Source: Hymenobacter polaris (GTDB lineage: Bacteria; Bacteroidota; Bacteroidia; Cytophagales; Hymenobacteraceae). Taken from it: a stretch of 64,000 bases of DNA. Both the position numbers and the translations under genes were made by a program. The notes beneath the pieces are model-generated. The model saw only the letters and a list, made by a program, of their open reading frames with translations, was not told where the DNA came from and made no database searches. The stretch is taken from contig NZ_JABBGH010000001.1 in assembly GCF_012927305.1 (NCBI RefSeq), positions 558,001 through 622,000 of the forward strand, written 5' to 3'. Every line of letters begins with the position of its first letter. Positions within the stretch are counted from its first letter, which is position 1. Shown one piece after another: positions 51,087 to 62,648 of the stretch.

Positions 51087-51785
51087 ATGAACGTATTCAT
51101 CAACGATATACCGCTGATTATCAAGAAAACCAGCGATAAGGTATACAAGCACAAGTACGACTTGGTGCTGGCTGCCGACACGGAGTTTACCAGCAAAGAC
51201 CTGGTGGGCGACGTGCTGGTGCGCGACGCGACGCCAGCTTTTCTGGACCGCGTGCTGCGCCTGATGGAAGTGAAAAAGCTGAAAAAGCTGGATTCGCTCA
51301 CTCTGCTGGCCAAGAAAAAAAAGTACCTCATTCTACACCTTAAAGACCAGTTCAAAATTGCCAAAGCGGCGGGCGGCCTGGTTGTAAAAAACGGGCAGGT
51401 GCTGATGATTTACCGCCTGGGCAAGTGGGACTTACCCAAGGGTAAGCTCGAGCGCAACGAAGAAGTAACCCTAGGGGCCGTGCGCGAGGTGGAGGAAGAG
51501 TGTAATATTAAAGTAGAGCTAGGCGAAAAGCTGCCAAGCACCTGGCATTCTTATGCTTATAAAGGCAATAAGATGCTCAAGAAGACCAGCTGGTACGTCA
51601 TGCGCTGCCTCGACGACTCGGTGATGCGCCCGCAAACCGAGGAGTACATTGAGGAAGTGCGCTGGATGTCGCCGCAGGAAGCCCTCACCCACATCGAAGA
51701 TTCCTACGCCTCCATTGCCCTGGTGGTGCGCCACCACCTGCGCAGCATGGTGAGCCAACCTACCAAGGCCACCTCGGCCGACTAA
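51087..51785 (+). CDS. Nudix hydrolase
   Basis: A 232-residue protein with an N-terminal domain of about 90 residues (MNVFINDIPLIIKKTSDKVY, common in Bacteroidota members) and a Nudix domain. The Nudix box is GKLERNEEVTLGAVREVEEE followed by CNI, near residues 128-150, and is complete. Such enzymes hydrolyse nucleoside diphosphates linked to another group; the substrate cannot be told. Start at 51087 matches the conserved beginning. The next gene follows after 5 bases and is probably co-transcribed. Confidence 0.9.
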   Translation: MNVFINDIPLIIKKTSDKVYKHKYDLVLAADTEFTSKDLVGDVLVRDATPAFLDRVLRLMEVKKLKKLDSLTLLAKKKKYLILHLKDQFKIAKAAGGLVVKNGQVLMIYRLGKWDLPKGKLERNEEVTLGAVREVEEECNIKVELGEKLPSTWHSYAYKGNKMLKKTSWYVMRCLDDSVMRPQTEEYIEEVRWMSPQEALTHIEDSYASIALVVRHHLRSMVSQPTKATSAD

Positions 51786-51790
51786 GCATT

Positions 51791-52300
51791 ATGGCCGTTC
51801 CGTCTTTGGTGCGCAGTACGCGCGGCTGGCTGCTGGCGGCGGGCCTGGCCGGGGGTGGGTGGCTGGCAGGTAGCTGCTCGGGCGCCCACGAGCCGACGCA
51901 GCACGGCCCCGAAGCGGGCCACCTGCGCCCCGAAATCAAGCCGACAACCAATGTGCCGGTGCTACTGGGCAAGTCCATCGAAGAGCTGCGGCAGCGCCTA
52001 GGGCCGGCCCAGCCGCTACCCTCGATTTTTACCGACTTGGCCCTCTACGATAACCTGGCGCCGCAGCCCACCGATTCCGTTATGGTGTTTCGGACTGGGG
52101 GCCTGCTGCTAATGGCTAGCTACAACATCCATAGCCGCCACGTCAACGACCTGCTTCTCTTCGGCCGCCACGAAGACAGCCTCATGCACCGGGCTACCTT
52201 GCGCGCGGATGCCCCTAGCTACCTCATTGTGCCCCTGTTTCATCCGAAGCGGCCCGGAACCTTACTGGGCTTGCGCGTGATTCCGGCCGAGCGCCAGTAG
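51791..52300 (+). CDS. putative lipoprotein of unknown function
   Basis: A 169-residue protein with a type II signal peptide (RGWLLAAGLAGGGWLAGSC; lipobox LAGSC). The mature part has VLLGKSIEELRQRLGPAQPL, FRTGGLLLMASYNIHSRHVN and DLLLFGRHEDSLMHRATL, which reads like a small beta-rich domain seen in uncharacterised Hymenobacter-like lipoproteins. It lies 5 bases after the Nudix gene and shares its transcript. Confidence 0.75.
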   Translation: MAVPSLVRSTRGWLLAAGLAGGGWLAGSCSGAHEPTQHGPEAGHLRPEIKPTTNVPVLLGKSIEELRQRLGPAQPLPSIFTDLALYDNLAPQPTDSVMVFRTGGLLLMASYNIHSRHVNDLLLFGRHEDSLMHRATLRADAPSYLIVPLFHPKRPGTLLGLRVIPAERQ

Positions 52301-52631
52301 CTAGGGCCTGCCGGCTGCCGGGCGGTGCTACTTCAGCCACTAGTTTCAACGCGTAGCCGTAGGTCATTACTTACCAAGCAGAAGCAGATGGTAAATACCT
52401 GGTGGCCCATAGAGGACCTAGGCCACCACTGGCGCTGGTAAGCTGGCAGGCATAGGCGGTGGGCGCACGGGTAGGTAGGCGGCGCCAGGAGCATCGCAAG
52501 CCACCCTGGGGGATGCTGGCCGCTGGGGGAGGCAGTCCGTTCGCTATTCCCCCAAACCATGCTTAGCTTTACCCGTCCCCCCTTGCGGGCGGGGCGCCTA
52601 ATAATCTTTCTTCCTCCCCGTTTACCTGCCC
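52301..52631. other. 331-bp intergenic region before the peptide transporter
   Basis: No gene is seen. A small inverted repeat TGGTGGCC (52400-52407) / GGCCACCA (52421-52428) has a CCTAGG in its loop/arm junction. A box-like TAATCTTTC lies about 30 bases before the transporter ATG, but differs from TAnnTTTG in the last base. Confidence 0.4.
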
Positions 52632-54203
52632 ATGCATCCTACGCCCGTCGACATCCACGACTCGCCGCCCCACCTCGAAGCCACTTCCGCCAGCCACCCT
52701 AGGGGTCTGTACCTGCTCTTCGCCACCGAAATGTGGGAGCGCTTCAGCTACTACGGGATGCGGGCCGTGCTGGTGCTCTTCCTCATCGATGCCATGCGGA
52801 TGGACAAGGCGTTCGCATCGAAGTTCTATGGCGGCTACACCAGCTTAATCTACCTCACGCCGCTTATCGGCGCCTACATCTCCGACCGCTACTGGGGCAA
52901 CCGGCGCTCCATCCTCACGGGCGGGTTGCTGATGGCGCTGGGGCAGTTTACCCTCTTTTTCTCGGCTAGCAACTACGGCAGCATCCAGGACCACCCCCTT
53001 AGCCACTGGCTGCTCTACCTGGGCCTAGGGGCCATGATTGTGGGCAACGGCTTCTTCAAGCCCAATATCTCCAGCATGGTGGGCACGCTGTACCGGCCCG
53101 ACGATAAGCGGAAGGACGCGGCCTATACCATTTTCTACCTGGGCATCAACCTCGGCTCGCTCATCGGCAATACCATCACCAGCACCGTGGGCGACACTGG
53201 CCGCCCCAACGACTTTCGCTGGGCTTTCCTGGCCTGTGGCCTCGCCATGACCCTAGGTACCGTCATTTTCAACTGGGGCAAGGGCAGATACCTGCACACC
53301 CCCGACGGCCGCCCCGTGGGCGAGACGCCAGCCGGCTCCACGCTGGTCAATGGCCTGTTCGCGCTGCTTCCAGTGCTGCTGGTGCTGGTGCTGGGCATCC
53401 TTTACCTCGACTCGGCCAAGCTTCCAGTTATTGCCCCGCTGCTGGGCCTGGCCGTGGTGGGCATCGCCCTGCTCATCTTCACCGATAAGTCGCTCACTGC
53501 ATCCGACTTGCAGGGCGTACTGGTCATTTTTGTGGTGTCGTTCTTCGTGGTGTTCTTCTGGGCGGCTTTCGAGCAGGCCCCGGCCTCGCTCACGTTCTTC
53601 GCCAAAGACAGCATGGACCGCACCATCTTCGGCCACGAGCTGCCCCCGAGCTTGTTCCAAAACCTCAACGCCTTCTTCGTGGTCACGGGCGCCCCCATCA
53701 TGGCCCTGGTGTGGACAGCCCTGGGCAAGCGCGGCCTCGAGCCGCCTTCGCCCGTCAAGATGGCCCTAGGGCTAGCCCTGTTGGCGGTGGGCTACCTCGT
53801 TATGTGCTTCGGAGTGAATAACTTGCAGCCAGGCGTGAAGGTGAGTATGTTCTTCCTAGTGGCCATGTACTTCTTCCACTCCTACGGTGAGCTATTTCTG
53901 TCGCCCATTGGCCTCTCGCTGGTCAATAAGCTGGCCCCCGCCAAGTTCGCTTCCCTGCTGATGGGCGTGTGGTTTCTGGCCAACGCGGGCGCCAACTACC
54001 TGGCCGGCTACATGAGCAGCCTCTACCCCGACCCCACCTCCACCGCCCCCAAGCCCGTGCTACTGGGCTTCCACATCGACAACCTCTACGACTTCTTCCT
54101 GATTTTCGTGGTTTCGGCCGCCGTCGCCGCCGCCATCCTACTCGTTATCAGCCCCAAGCTCATTGCTATTATGAAGGCTCGGGAAGTAGAGCCACAGATG
54201 TAA
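52632..54203 (+). CDS. proton-dependent oligopeptide transporter (POT/PTR family)
   Basis: A 523-residue major facilitator protein with 14 or so membrane segments. The proton-coupling motif ExxERFSYYG appears as TEMWERFSYYGMRAVLVLFL in TM1; IGAYISDRYWGNRRSILTGG, GNGFFKPNISSMVGTLY and FYLGINLGSLIGN are the PTR2 signatures; FWAAFEQAPASLTFFA and ELFLSPIGLSLVNKLAPAKF follow in the second half. It takes up di- and tripeptides with protons. Two terminators and a repeat arm follow. Confidence 0.93.
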   Translation: MHPTPVDIHDSPPHLEATSASHPRGLYLLFATEMWERFSYYGMRAVLVLFLIDAMRMDKAFASKFYGGYTSLIYLTPLIGAYISDRYWGNRRSILTGGLLMALGQFTLFFSASNYGSIQDHPLSHWLLYLGLGAMIVGNGFFKPNISSMVGTLYRPDDKRKDAAYTIFYLGINLGSLIGNTITSTVGDTGRPNDFRWAFLACGLAMTLGTVIFNWGKGRYLHTPDGRPVGETPAGSTLVNGLFALLPVLLVLVLGILYLDSAKLPVIAPLLGLAVVGIALLIFTDKSLTASDLQGVLVIFVVSFFVVFFWAAFEQAPASLTFFAKDSMDRTIFGHELPPSLFQNLNAFFVVTGAPIMALVWTALGKRGLEPPSPVKMALGLALLAVGYLVMCFGVNNLQPGVKVSMFFLVAMYFFHSYGELFLSPIGLSLVNKLAPAKFASLLMGVWFLANAGANYLAGYMSSLYPDPTSTAPKPVLLGFHIDNLYDFFLIFVVSAAVAAAILLVISPKLIAIMKAREVEPQM

Positions 54204-54223
54204 CGGATTTACCTGGTTTCGCG

Positions 54224-54262
54224 AAAAACCCGCCGTACCACCTGGGTGCGGCGGGCTTTTTT
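54224..54262 (+). terminator. terminator of the peptide transporter gene
   Basis: AAAAACCCGCCG pairs with CGGCGGGCTTTTTT with one bulge; T6 at the end. Confidence 0.85.
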
Positions 54263-54289
54263 GTAGCAACAGCGACCCACTGCACGCAC

Positions 54290-54324
54290 AAAAAGCCCCG
54301 CCGCGCAACGCGCGACGGGGCTTT
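54290..54324. terminator. second terminator, bidirectional
   Basis: AAAGCCCCG (54292-54300) pairs with CGGGGCTTT (54316-54324), extended inside by CCGCGC/GCGCG pairing. It can also serve groESL from the other side. Confidence 0.85.
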
Positions 54325-54412
54325 AAGTTATTACCAACAAATCTAACATCCTGCGTAGTCAGACGCGAAGCGGCGTATCCACGAAATCAGTTAAATCCGT
54401 TAAATCTGCGGT

Positions 54413-56080
<1,668 letters not shown>

Positions 56081-56218
56081 TTAAAAGAAGAGGGGAGGTG
56101 TGATAGACGGATTAGGGGTGAGATGCGAGAATCAGCGGAATAGCTTAATTAAAAAGCTTGCGCGCAACTCGCAGATTACTACCTCATTTAGGCCTACCAC
56201 ATTAAAATAACGGTTAGC

Positions 56219-56509
56219 TTAGAGAACAGCGAAGATGTCCTTCTCCTGCATAATGAGGTAGTCCTCGCCGTCGATGGTGATTTCGGTGCCGCTCCACTTG
56301 CCATACAGCACCTGGTCGCCTACCTGTACCTCGGGCTTGATGGCGGTGCCATTATCGGCCGTTTTGCCGGCGCCTACGGCCACCACTTCGCCGCGCTGAG
56401 GCTTCTCCTTCGCGGTGTCGGGGATGATGATGCCGGACTTGGTGGTCGATTCGGCGGCGGCGGCTTTCACGACTACGCGGTCGGCCAGCGGTTTAATGCT
56501 CAGTGCCAT
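56219..56509 (-). CDS. groS: co-chaperonin GroES
   Basis: The 10-kDa lid of the GroEL cage (96 residues). [20 protein letters not shown] starts it, followed by the mobile loop [35 protein letters not shown] and the end [15 protein letters not shown]. Complete. First gene of the groES-groEL operon, with a leader of about 155 bases after a TACCTTTG box. Confidence 0.97.
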   Translation of the reverse strand: MALSIKPLADRVVVKAAAAESTTKSGIIIPDTAKEKPQRGEVVAVGAGKTADNGTAIKPEVQVGDQVLYGKWSGTEITIDGEDYLIMQEKDIFAVL

Positions 56510-56669
56510 TGCTTAAAAAAATGTGGGAAGAATGTTTTGGGTAAACGAAAAAACTGCAACCAGCATTGCTGCCAGTAGCGGGTGACACGAAATGTGCCAA
56601 GGCGCCAAACTCTGCCAGAATAGGCGCTATTCGGGCCGCTTTGGCAGGCTAGGGCGCCCAATTGGCGGG

Positions 56670-56677
56670 CAAAGGTA
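56670..56677 (-). promoter_or_regulatory. -7 box TACCTTTG of groES-groEL
   Basis: Minus-strand TAnnTTTG match 160 bases before the groS ATG. No -33 TTG was seen at the expected distance. Confidence 0.55.
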
Positions 56678-56710
56678 GCGAGTTGCGGGCGGCCATGCCA
56701 CCTTGCCCGT

Positions 56711-56756
56711 AAAGCCAGCGGCCCCCGCTCCGAAAGGAGCGGGGGCCGCTGGCTTT
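56711..56756. terminator. 21-bp perfect hairpin terminator after secG
   Basis: AAAGCCAGCGGCCCCCGCTC (+C) pairs perfectly with its complement ending GGCTTT; loop GAAA (56732-56735). It lies 24 bases after the secG stop on the minus strand. Confidence 0.92.
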
Positions 56757-56779
56757 ATTCTTAACTTAAAATGCTAAAC

Positions 56780-57133
56780 CTACTTAGCCGGATTAGCTGG
56801 GGCTGGGGCGCTACCAGCTGGAGGGGTAACGGGTGCTTGGACGGGGGCGGCCGAGCGGGTTTGCTGCGCGCGCTGCTGGTTGATGCTGCGCACGGCATCG
56901 CTGCTGCCCTGGCCCAGCATATGGGTGGCCAGCGAGAGCACCATCAAGGCAATAGCAAAGCCCCAGGTTAGCTTCTCCAGCAAGTCGCCGGTACGCTTCA
57001 CGCCCATCAGGTTAGCTGCGCCACCCGCACCAAACTGGCTGCTGATACCGCCACCCTTGGGGTTTTGGGCCAGCACCACGAGCGCCAGCAGAAAGCTCAC
57101 CAGCAGCATCAGAATAATCAGGAACGTAAACAT
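56780..57133 (-). CDS. secG: preprotein translocase subunit SecG
   Basis: A 117-residue subunit of the SecYEG channel. First membrane segment LIILMLLVSFLLALVVLAQN, the conserved NPKGGGISSQFGAGGAANLM loop, then VKRTGDLLEKLTWGFAIALM starting the second segment. The C-terminal 40 residues are Gln/Ala/Pro-rich, usual in Bacteroidota. Located between the TPR gene and groES, as in related genomes. Confidence 0.93.
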   Translation of the reverse strand: MFTFLIILMLLVSFLLALVVLAQNPKGGGISSQFGAGGAANLMGVKRTGDLLEKLTWGFAIALMVLSLATHMLGQGSSDAVRSINQQRAQQTRSAAPVQAPVTPPAGSAPAPANPAK

Positions 57134-57154
57134 GAGTCGTAGAAAAAGCTGGGC

Positions 57155-58648
57155 CTAGGGGCGTAGTAAGTCAATTTGGGCTGCAAAGTACGCTAATTTC
57201 TCCGGGTTTTTCACCATTAGGCGTTCATAAATTGCGATGGCCTGCTCTATTTTACCTTGTTGGGTTAAGATTTTAGCCAGGCTTTCGGACGCCAAATCGG
57301 GTGCGGCGCGGGTACTGCGCACCGACAAGTCGGCCTGCTCGCCGGTTTTGGGTGGCGGCTGGGCGCGGCGGCGCGGCTGGCTGGGCTTGCGCTGCAAAAA
57401 GCTGTTAATAAGGTCGGTAGTGCTGCTGGTGCTGGGCGCGGGCTGCGTGGCAATGTGCGCCAGCACCGAGGCGTCGGGGGCGAAGAACTCACCGGTTGGG
57501 GGCAGAATAGCCGCGGGCATCAGGGAGGCCGGGACCTCGTCGGCAAGGCCTAGGGTGACCGGTACCAAGCAGTAGCCCAGGCGGCTACCCTCGCCGGGCG
57601 CATAGGCTACCTCTGCCACGCCACCAAAAGGAGGTAGGCGCGGGGTCGCGTCGGCTGGGCTAAGGGGTATTGTAATGGCTAGCTCAAGCTCCGGCAGTTG
57701 ATAGGCGGTTATCTCGGTCGGCTCGGCGGGGCCAAGGCCAAACTCGTGCTGCGCGGCTTCCGCCTCGGCCGGCGGCCGAATGGGGGGAGCCTGCGGTGGC
57801 AACTCGTCCCCTAGGTCCGGCGCCCCGGCTCCATCTGCGCCGAAGCTATCGGTGTCGGCTAGGGCCGTTGGGCTAACTATTGCTGGGTCAGCTATTTCTT
57901 CGCTGGCGGGCAAAGCAGGCTCAGCCGCCGCGTCCGATAGCGCGGGAGCCGGGGCAGCGGTGGGCAGTTCGGCGGTTGGGGCGGGGTGGACCGGCTCGGC
58001 CTCAGTTGGTACGGCTGCTTCCGTACTGGCCGCCGGTAAAGTAGCCGCGTCGAGGCTGGGGTCGGAAGGGTCAGCCACCGGTGCCGCCGTGGCTGGCTCC
58101 TGGGCCGCCACCGGCAGCCCTAGGGGGGGCAACTCATGGAAAGCGGAGTCAGGCGCGGGCAGTTCAACTAACTCAAGCGGGGCGGCGGCTGCGAGCGGCG
58201 CGGCCTGCTCGGTAACGGCCTCCTCGGCCACGTAGGGGCTAGGGGCGGGGTTGATTTCCTGCGCCGGTTTGTCTTCCAGCAGTAAGGGTGCGGGCAGCGG
58301 TGCCGCGGCAGGAGTTGGCGTATGCGGCACCGCCTCGAACTCGGCGCCGTCTTGACTACCAGCGTATTCGGCCGCGCTAGTCGTAGCCGGAAGGGCGGCG
58401 GCCAACTCTTCCACCGGAGCTGCTTCGATGAGCTGGCGCAGCAGGGCGCGGTCGGCGGCGTAGGTAGCGGCCCGGCGCAAGCGCTGGTCGGCCAGCATTG
58501 AGCCCTGGTCGTGGGCGGCCTTGGCCAGCAGCAGGTGGGCCGTTTGGCAGTACGGAAAGGCCTCGGCTAGCTCTTCCAGCGCGCGCACATCGGCCCCGTT
58601 AAGGGCGGTAGAGTGGGCAAGCAGGCGCAGGAGCGTAGCGCGGGTCAT
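57155..58648 (-). CDS. Ala/Pro-rich TPR-containing protein
   Basis: A 497-residue protein with an N-terminal helical part ([40 protein letters not shown]), a long low-complexity middle rich in Ala, Pro and Glu (about residues 100-400) and a C-terminal TPR-like unit ([20 protein letters not shown], then [20 protein letters not shown]). Similar genes lie between lptE and secG in other Bacteroidota. Function unknown; the pairing of ends suggests a scaffold protein. ATG 58648 starts [10 protein letters not shown]; the longer frame is unsupported. Confidence 0.78.
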   Translation of the reverse strand: MTRATLLRLLAHSTALNGADVRALEELAEAFPYCQTAHLLLAKAAHDQGSMLADQRLRRAATYAADRALLRQLIEAAPVEELAAALPATTSAAEYAGSQDGAEFEAVPHTPTPAAAPLPAPLLLEDKPAQEINPAPSPYVAEEAVTEQAAPLAAAAPLELVELPAPDSAFHELPPLGLPVAAQEPATAAPVADPSDPSLDAATLPAASTEAAVPTEAEPVHPAPTAELPTAAPAPALSDAAAEPALPASEEIADPAIVSPTALADTDSFGADGAGAPDLGDELPPQAPPIRPPAEAEAAQHEFGLGPAEPTEITAYQLPELELAITIPLSPADATPRLPPFGGVAEVAYAPGEGSRLGYCLVPVTLGLADEVPASLMPAAILPPTGEFFAPDASVLAHIATQPAPSTSSTTDLINSFLQRKPSQPRRRAQPPPKTGEQADLSVRSTRAAPDLASESLAKILTQQGKIEQAIAIYERLMVKNPEKLAYFAAQIDLLRP

Positions 58649-58813
58649 GGGAAGAAGCAAAAGGAAGCGCCGGATTAGGGCAGAAGCGTATTCAACCGGC
58701 AAGAATACGGTGCTGGCAGCAAAGTCAGCCGCTGCCCCCCGCTGCCGGGCGGCGGCTTTAGCCAGGTGCGTGGGGGCCTAGGGCCGGGCTGGCGGATAGC
58801 ACCAGCGCGATAA

Positions 58814-59356
58814 CTACCAATTAGCTACCGACTTGTTGAACATGTCGGTGATGATGTTGCGCGTCACTTCCCGCAGCGAGGTTGGGTCGTTGTTTACGGA
58901 AGCTAAATCCTGGGTCGATGGGAAGTCCTTCTGACTTTGGAAGGTTTGCTCGAAGTCCTGCTTGCTATCCTTGGTATTGGTGAAGCGCAACTGCACCTGA
59001 ATAACCAGGCGATTGACGCCGGCGCTGGGCAGGCCGCTGGCCTGGCCGCTCTGCTGAATAGCCGCCGGCGAGAAGTCGTAGGCCGCGATAGTCCCATCGA
59101 ATTGCAGGTCGCCGTCGCGCGGCACCAGTTTCAGCGTCGTGTTGCGCTGAAAATAGTCCTTGATGTCTTCCGTAAAGCGCTGCGAAAGGGCCGCCGGGGC
59201 GTTAGGCGCGTTGTTCTGGAAGGTTTGGATAGAAATGGTTTTTACCGACGGGTCGATGTTGGTGCCGTTAAACGAGTACACGCCGCACCCCCCCAGCAAA
59301 AGCAAAGGCAGCGCCAATAGCCAGGCTAGCAGTGCGTTAGGCCGATTCCAAATCAT
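58814..59356 (-). CDS. lptE: LPS assembly lipoprotein LptE-like
   Basis: A 180-residue lipoprotein (lipobox LLGGC near residue 24) of the Bacteroidota LptE family: GVYSFNGTNIDPSVKTISIQ, FTEDIKDYFQRNTTLKLVPR, GDLQFDGTIAAYDFSP and the end REVTRNIITDMFNKSVANW. It plugs the LptD barrel in LPS transport to the outer membrane. The start overlaps the sigma54-regulator 3' end by 20 bases, so the two are co-transcribed and probably coupled. Confidence 0.88.
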   Translation of the reverse strand: MIWNRPNALLAWLLALPLLLLGGCGVYSFNGTNIDPSVKTISIQTFQNNAPNAPAALSQRFTEDIKDYFQRNTTLKLVPRDGDLQFDGTIAAYDFSPAAIQQSGQASGLPSAGVNRLVIQVQLRFTNTKDSKQDFEQTFQSQKDFPSTQDLASVNNDPTSLREVTRNIITDMFNKSVANW

Positions 59357-60677
59357 ATTGCTTGAGCTTGCGGTACAGGGTGCGCTCCGAAATGCCCAGG
59401 TCCTGGGCCGCGTACTTGCGCTTGTTGTGGTGCTTTTTAAGCGCCTTCAAAATCATCTCTTTCTCGATGGCGTCCAGCGATAACGTTTCCTCTTCGGTTT
59501 CGTGCGTAATGTCCTCGGTGGGCACCGCGTCTTCGTCCTCGTCGGCGTAGTTGCCAGCCGATACGTCTACGCGCAGCGGGGCAGGCGGTGGCAGGTAGTA
59601 GCCGTTGCCTTCGGCGGCACCGTCGGGGCTAGGGTAGGGCGAGGTCTCACCTAAGTTGCTGAACAAGTGGCTGTTTTGGCGCAGCAGCTCCTGGGCATCG
59701 GGGCTGGCGGCGCGGGTGCCGGTGGCCAGTTCCAGCACCACCTTCTTGAGGTCCGTCATGTCGCGGCGCATATCAAAGAGCAGCCGGTACAAGATGTCGC
59801 GCTCCGAATACGAGCCGAAGCTGCCGGCGCCGCTGCCATCGCCGCCCTGGCCGTGGCCGGGCAGCAACGCCGGCAGCTGCGAGGTTTGGGCGGCGGGCAG
59901 GTAGTGGGCCAGGCGGGCGGCGTCCACCTCGCGGTCCAGCTCCAGCACCGAAATCTGCTCGGCTATGTTCTTGAGCTGCCGGATATTGCCCGGAAACCGA
60001 AAGCGCGTGAGCAGCCGCACCGCGTCGGGCGTGAGGCTGATGGGCTTGACGCGGTGCTTCTCCGAAAAATCGGCCGTGAACTTGCGGAACAGCAGGTAGA
60101 TATCATCGCCCCGGTCGCGCAGCGGTGGCACCGTGATGGGCACCGTATTGAGGCGGTAGTACAAGTCTTCGCGAAACTTGCCGGCCTGCACCCGGTCCAG
60201 CAAGTTCACGTTGGTAGCGGCCACCACGCGCACGTCGGTTTTCTGCACCTTGCTGCTGCCGACGCGGATAAACTCGCCGTTTTCGAGCACGCGCAGCAGG
60301 CGGGCCTGGGTGCCTAGGGGCATTTCGGCAATCTCATCTAGGAAGATGGTGCCGCCGTCCGTCACCTCAAAGTAGCCCTTGCGCGCGTCGTTGGCACCCG
60401 TAAAAGCCCCTTTTTCGTGTCCAAACAGCTCTGAGTCGATGGTGCCCTCCGGGATGGCGCCGCAGTTGATGGCGATGAACTGCCCATGCTTGCGCGGCGA
60501 CAGGGCGTGGATAATCTTGGAAAAGGATTCCTTGCCCGACCCGCTCTCGCCGGTGATGAGCACGGTCATATCGGTGGGTGCCACCTGGCTAGCCACCTGA
60601 ATGGCGTAGTTCAGCGCCGGCGCATTGCCGATGATACCGAAACGCTGCTTGATACTTTGAATCTCTTGATTTGTCAA
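59337..60677 (-). CDS. sigma54-dependent transcriptional activator
   Basis: A 446-residue enhancer-binding protein without a receiver domain. The AAA+ core starts at once: Walker A GESGSGKE near residue 43, the sigma54-contact loop GAFTGA in SELFGHEKGAFTGANDARKG, Walker B GGTIFLDEIAEM, and RFPGNIRQLKNIAE. A linker rich in Gly, Ser and acidic residues (270-400) leads to a Fis-type helix-turn-helix (LKKHHNKRKYAAQDLGISER, then TLYRKLKQY). It may control the lptE operon or envelope genes; targets unknown. Confidence 0.9.
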   Translation of the reverse strand: MTNQEIQSIKQRFGIIGNAPALNYAIQVASQVAPTDMTVLITGESGSGKESFSKIIHALSPRKHGQFIAINCGAIPEGTIDSELFGHEKGAFTGANDARKGYFEVTDGGTIFLDEIAEMPLGTQARLLRVLENGEFIRVGSSKVQKTDVRVVAATNVNLLDRVQAGKFREDLYYRLNTVPITVPPLRDRGDDIYLLFRKFTADFSEKHRVKPISLTPDAVRLLTRFRFPGNIRQLKNIAEQISVLELDREVDAARLAHYLPAAQTSQLPALLPGHGQGGDGSGAGSFGSYSERDILYRLLFDMRRDMTDLKKVVLELATGTRAASPDAQELLRQNSHLFSNLGETSPYPSPDGAAEGNGYYLPPPAPLRVDVSAGNYADEDEDAVPTEDITHETEEETLSLDAIEKEMILKALKKHHNKRKYAAQDLGISERTLYRKLKQYDLESA

Positions 60678-60692
60678 GTTCTTAACTAGCTA

Positions 60693-61052
60693 TTAATCCA
60701 GTTTGACATTAAAAGCTGGATTGGTAGGCACATATTTTATTTTGACAATATCGCCAATCCTGCACTTGGAGTCGCGAGTATTACCAGTATATTTTTTGCC
60801 GTCTACTACAAACTCATAGGAGTAAGAAAATTCTTGAGAAACGGGGCTATTTCCGAAGTAATTTTTCTTGTCTATGACCACAGCTTGAGTAATAATGCTT
60901 TTTGCCTCCAATTGCTTCTGTCTAATGGCTCCTGTACTGAGTAAATAAGCGAAGTACCCGAAAACAGTGAGTATAAGTATGATGCTCAAAAGGCTGGAAA
61001 AAGAAAAGGACTTAATTTTCTTCTTTTTCCATGGAGTCTTTTGCGCTTTCAC
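60693..61052 (-). CDS. AT-rich orphan with one membrane segment
   Basis: A 119-residue protein: basic N-terminus (KTPWKKKKIKSF), one membrane segment (LLSIILILTVFGYFAYLLST), and an exported beta-rich part (SQEFSYSYEFVVDGKKYTGN, IGDIVKIKYVPTNPAFNV) that recalls DUF3592-like domains. GC is much lower than in its neighbours and no CCTAGG site is present. It lies between miaB and the sigma54 regulator, two genes that I expect to be adjacent in relatives, which suggests an insertion. Confidence 0.7.
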   Translation of the reverse strand: MKAQKTPWKKKKIKSFSFSSLLSIILILTVFGYFAYLLSTGAIRQKQLEAKSIITQAVVIDKKNYFGNSPVSQEFSYSYEFVVDGKKYTGNTRDSKCRIGDIVKIKYVPTNPAFNVKLD

Positions 61053-61065
61053 AACGAATAACTAC

Positions 61066-62496
61066 CTAAACTGCCTCGCCCAGTAGCGCCCCGCCGGTTG
61101 TGCTGGTCACGAACACATTCACGTAGTCGCCTTTGACGAAGTTTTGCTTTGGGAAGATGACGACCTGGTTTTGGCTGTTGCGGCCGCTGAGGTGCTCCTG
61201 CGAGCGCTTAGACGTGTTCTCTACCAGCACCTTGTGCACGCGGCCCACCATGCGGGCGTAGCGGGCGCGGGCGTGCAGCTGCTGGCGGTCGATAATTTCC
61301 TGCAAGCGGCGCTTCTTGGTTTCCAGCGGAATATCGTCGGCCAGCTTGCGGGCAGCCAGCGTGCCGGGGCGCTCCGAATAGAAGAAGTTGTAGCCCATGT
61401 CGTACTGCGCGAAGTCGATGAGGCTCAATGTATCCTGGTGCTCCGCCTCGGTTTCCGAGCAGAAGCCGGCAATCATATCGGTCGAGATGGCGCAGTCCTC
61501 GCCCAGAATGCGGCGGATGGCTTGCACGCGCTCTTCGTACCAAGGCCGGTCGTAGGTGCGGTTCATCAGTTCCAGCACCCGCGAATTGCCGCTCTGGGCG
61601 GGCAGGTGGATGTACTTGCATATGTTTTCGTGGCGCGCCATCGTGTGCAGCACCTCGTCGGTAATATCCTTGGGGTGCGAGGTGGAGAAGCGCACCCGCA
61701 AGCCGGGGCTCACCAGGGCCACGCGCTCGAGCAACTGGGCAAAATTGACGCGCTCCTGGCCGTCTTCGCTCGCCCACTTGTACGAGTCCACGTTCTGCCC
61801 TAGGAGGGTAACTTCTTTGTAGCCAGACGCAAATAGCTCGCTGGCTTCGCGCACGATGCTGTGGGCGTCGCGGCTGCGCTCGCGCCCACGGGTGAAGGGC
61901 ACCACGCAGAACGAGCACATGTTGTCGCAGCCGCGCATGATGCTGATGAAAGCCGTCACGCCATTCGAGTTCAGGCGCACCGGCGTGATGTCGGCGTAGG
62001 TTTCCTCGCGGCTCAGCAGCACGTTCACCGCTTTCTGGCCGCCATCTACCCGGCTGATAAGCTGAGGCAGGTCGCGGTAGGCGTCGGGGCCCACCACGAG
62101 GTCCACGATTTTTTCTTCTTCCAAGAACTTGCTTTTCAGGCGCTCGGCCATGCAGCCGAGCACGCCCACCAGCATGTCGGGCTTGCGCTTCTTGTGCGAG
62201 TTGATTTGTTTGAGGCGCATGCGCACCGTCTGCTCCGCCTTCTCGCGAATGGAGCAGGTGTTGAGCAGCACCAGGTCAGCGCCCGCCAAATCGTCGGTCG
62301 TATCAAAGCCCTCGGCGGCCAGGATGCTGGACACAATCTCAGAATCCGAGAAATTCATCTGACAGCCGTAGCTCTCAATATACAGCTTACGCCCGCCGCC
62401 GGTGCGGGTGGGCGCACTCACGCGCACGTCGGCCGGGAGGGCCTCGGCAGTGGGCGCTTTATCTAAAAAATCTAACGTAATCAGGGGCTGGGACAT
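61066..62496 (-). CDS. miaB: tRNA-2-methylthio-N6-dimethylallyladenosine synthase MiaB
   Basis: A radical SAM methylthiotransferase (476 residues) acting at A37 of tRNAs reading UNN codons. The N-terminal UPF0004 domain has [20 protein letters not shown] and the Cys of [13 protein letters not shown] and [10 protein letters not shown]; the radical SAM cluster is [49 protein letters not shown] and a C-terminal TRAM domain ([20 protein letters not shown]) follow. Start at 62496 ([13 protein letters not shown]) is preferred to 62517 because upstream codons are not conserved. Confidence 0.95.
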   Translation of the reverse strand: MSQPLITLDFLDKAPTAEALPADVRVSAPTRTGGGRKLYIESYGCQMNFSDSEIVSSILAAEGFDTTDDLAGADLVLLNTCSIREKAEQTVRMRLKQINSHKKRKPDMLVGVLGCMAERLKSKFLEEEKIVDLVVGPDAYRDLPQLISRVDGGQKAVNVLLSREETYADITPVRLNSNGVTAFISIMRGCDNMCSFCVVPFTRGRERSRDAHSIVREASELFASGYKEVTLLGQNVDSYKWASEDGQERVNFAQLLERVALVSPGLRVRFSTSHPKDITDEVLHTMARHENICKYIHLPAQSGNSRVLELMNRTYDRPWYEERVQAIRRILGEDCAISTDMIAGFCSETEAEHQDTLSLIDFAQYDMGYNFFYSERPGTLAARKLADDIPLETKKRRLQEIIDRQQLHARARYARMVGRVHKVLVENTSKRSQEHLSGRNSQNQVVIFPKQNFVKGDYVNVFVTSTTGGALLGEAV

Positions 62497-62534
62497 AGCA
62501 ACGAAACCCCGCCGCACCAGGCCAGGGGTACCAA

Positions 62535-62542
62535 CAAAGATA
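62535..62542 (-). promoter_or_regulatory. -7 box TATCTTTG of miaB
   Basis: Minus-strand TAnnTTTG match 39 bases before the miaB ATG. Confidence 0.65.
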
Positions 62543-62648
62543 CAACCCCCGTGACAGAATGGCAGGTGATAAGGAGTAAGGATTAGTATTTAGTGATTAA
62601 TAGGCCAGCGAAGCCTAGTAGGCTTATTGCTGAGTGTTAACCACTAAG

